From Flavobacteriaceae bacterium (GTDB taxonomy: Bacteria > Bacteroidota > Bacteroidia > Flavobacteriales > Flavobacteriaceae), in the NCBI GenBank assembly GCA_018672145.1, contig JABHGH010000013.1:1-6921 (forward strand): a DNA stretch of 6,921 nucleotides, in the 5' to 3' direction. The notes beneath the pieces were generated by a model. The model was not told the DNA's origin and did no database searches. It worked only from the letters and a program-made list of their open reading frames with translations. A program made the translations under genes and the position numbers. Shown here one piece after another: positions 6,764 to 6,921 of this stretch; positions within the stretch are counted from its first letter, which is position 1, and each line of letters begins with the position of its first letter.

Positions 6764-6921
6764 ATAAGACGTTTGTCTTCGGCATATAGCCTTATTGTGA
6801 TCCCAAAAGAAGCACTCACTTATCAGGATGAAAAAGGAGTTATTCACTCCAAAGTCACAATGCCAAATCGAAGGGGCGATGATGTGCCCGTTCACAAAGT
6901 TCGTGTTAGCGAAACGATTAA
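6764..6921. other. Right edge, unassigned; open plus-strand frame without good start
   Basis: One plus frame is open from 6737 to the edge and reads, from GTG 6797, as VIPKEALTYQDEKGVIHSKV, then TMPNRRGDDVPVHKVRVSET. The composition is protein-like, with many codons starting in G or A. Its only starts are TTG 6773, GTG 6797 and ATG 6860, none with a supporting signal. The adjacent terminator points the other way. On the minus strand the frames close at the edge (TAA at 6918-6920) or at 6892-6894 (TGA after LIVSLTRTL), either of which could be the end of a gene lying mostly outside. The region also contains ATTGTGA 6794-6800 with TCACAAT 6855-6861, and GGAGT 6836-6840 with ACTCC 6846-6850. I cannot decide between a partial plus gene, a remnant, and a minus-strand 3' UTR. 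Confidence 0.3.

Larger units (their letters stand above)
6358..6921. other. Non-coding or unassigned 3' region, rich in inverted repeats
   Basis: This 564-base stretch has no confidently supported gene. It is very AT-rich between 6378 and 6660, with T tracts at 6400-6407 and 6535-6556. Several short inverted repeats can be read. Besides those listed separately they include CGATAAT 6394-6400 with ATTATCG 6429-6435, TTGTTGA 6455-6461 with TCAACAA 6473-6479, and TTATTTA 6722-6728 with TAAATAA 6734-6740. Seven-base AT-rich pairs are expected by chance once or twice in a region this size, so these minor ones are noted without a function. The overall picture is a long 3' untranslated or small-RNA region between two convergent transcription units. 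Confidence 0.6.

Noticed and set aside
6828..6921. Plus-strand frame beginning MKKELFTPKSQC
   Set aside because: It has an ATG and a Lys-rich start but uses codons unlike the neighbours (several GGG/GCG), lacks a promoter or spacing signal, and competes with a more coding-like frame; too little is visible.
6722..6921. Minus-strand open frame running through the terminator to TAA at 6722-6724
   Set aside because: Its translation is rich in Phe, Cys, Trp and Asn as expected for an antisense shadow, and a gene would not normally read through its own UUCG terminator and T tract.
6797..6921. Right-edge plus frame as part of an efflux periplasmic adaptor (HlyD-like)
   Set aside because: VIPKEAL loosely recalls adaptor proteins, but about 40 residues with no further motif cannot support a family assignment.
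1..6921. CRISPR array, insertion sequence, tRNA, rRNA, tmRNA, RNase P or SRP RNA
   Set aside because: I looked for regularly spaced repeats, transposase motifs, terminal repeats with target duplications and the conserved cores of these RNAs, and saw none.

Overview
The window looks like chromosomal DNA from a member of Bacteroidota, most likely the Flavobacteriales. It is AT-rich, and the gene starts are preceded by A-rich stretches rather than Shine-Dalgarno sequences. The proteins (an outer-membrane barrel ending in NDRWFLKRKYN, a secreted TPR protein, a lipoprotein-like LptC, a DUF21/CBS 'hemolysin-family' protein and a PpiD/SurA-type isomerase) match in type and order a cluster I recall from Flavobacteriia. 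That recollection was not checked by any search. I cannot name a genus.

Positions 1-4182 hold five plus-strand genes separated by only 2, 4, 2 and 5 bases. In order they are the C-terminal 261 residues of an outer-membrane beta-barrel protein, a 459-residue secreted TPR protein, LptC, a 63-residue two-helix membrane protein and a 420-residue CNNM/CorC-type protein. After a 72-base gap with a possible promoter comes a 700-residue membrane-anchored periplasmic peptidyl-prolyl isomerase (4255-6357). The common theme is envelope biogenesis: LPS transport across the periplasm (LptC), folding of exported proteins (PpiD-like isomerase), and an outer-membrane barrel with a periplasmic or surface TPR partner. 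The CNNM protein and the small membrane protein are inner-membrane members of the same likely transcription unit.

Positions 6358-6921 contain no confidently identified gene. The stretch is rich in inverted repeats. Two stand out: a perfect 10-bp AT-rich inverted repeat across the isomerase stop codon, and a GC-rich plus-strand terminator at 6660-6700. A second terminator, with a UUCG loop and reading on the minus strand, lies at 6739-6763. This suggests convergent transcription from beyond the right edge. The last ~150 bases have an open, coding-like plus-strand frame with no good start, which conflicts with that terminator, so the right edge is left unassigned. I found no mobile element, CRISPR array, tRNA or rRNA. 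Most of the window is a conserved housekeeping cluster; the less explained parts are the 63-residue protein and the structured 3' intergenic region.
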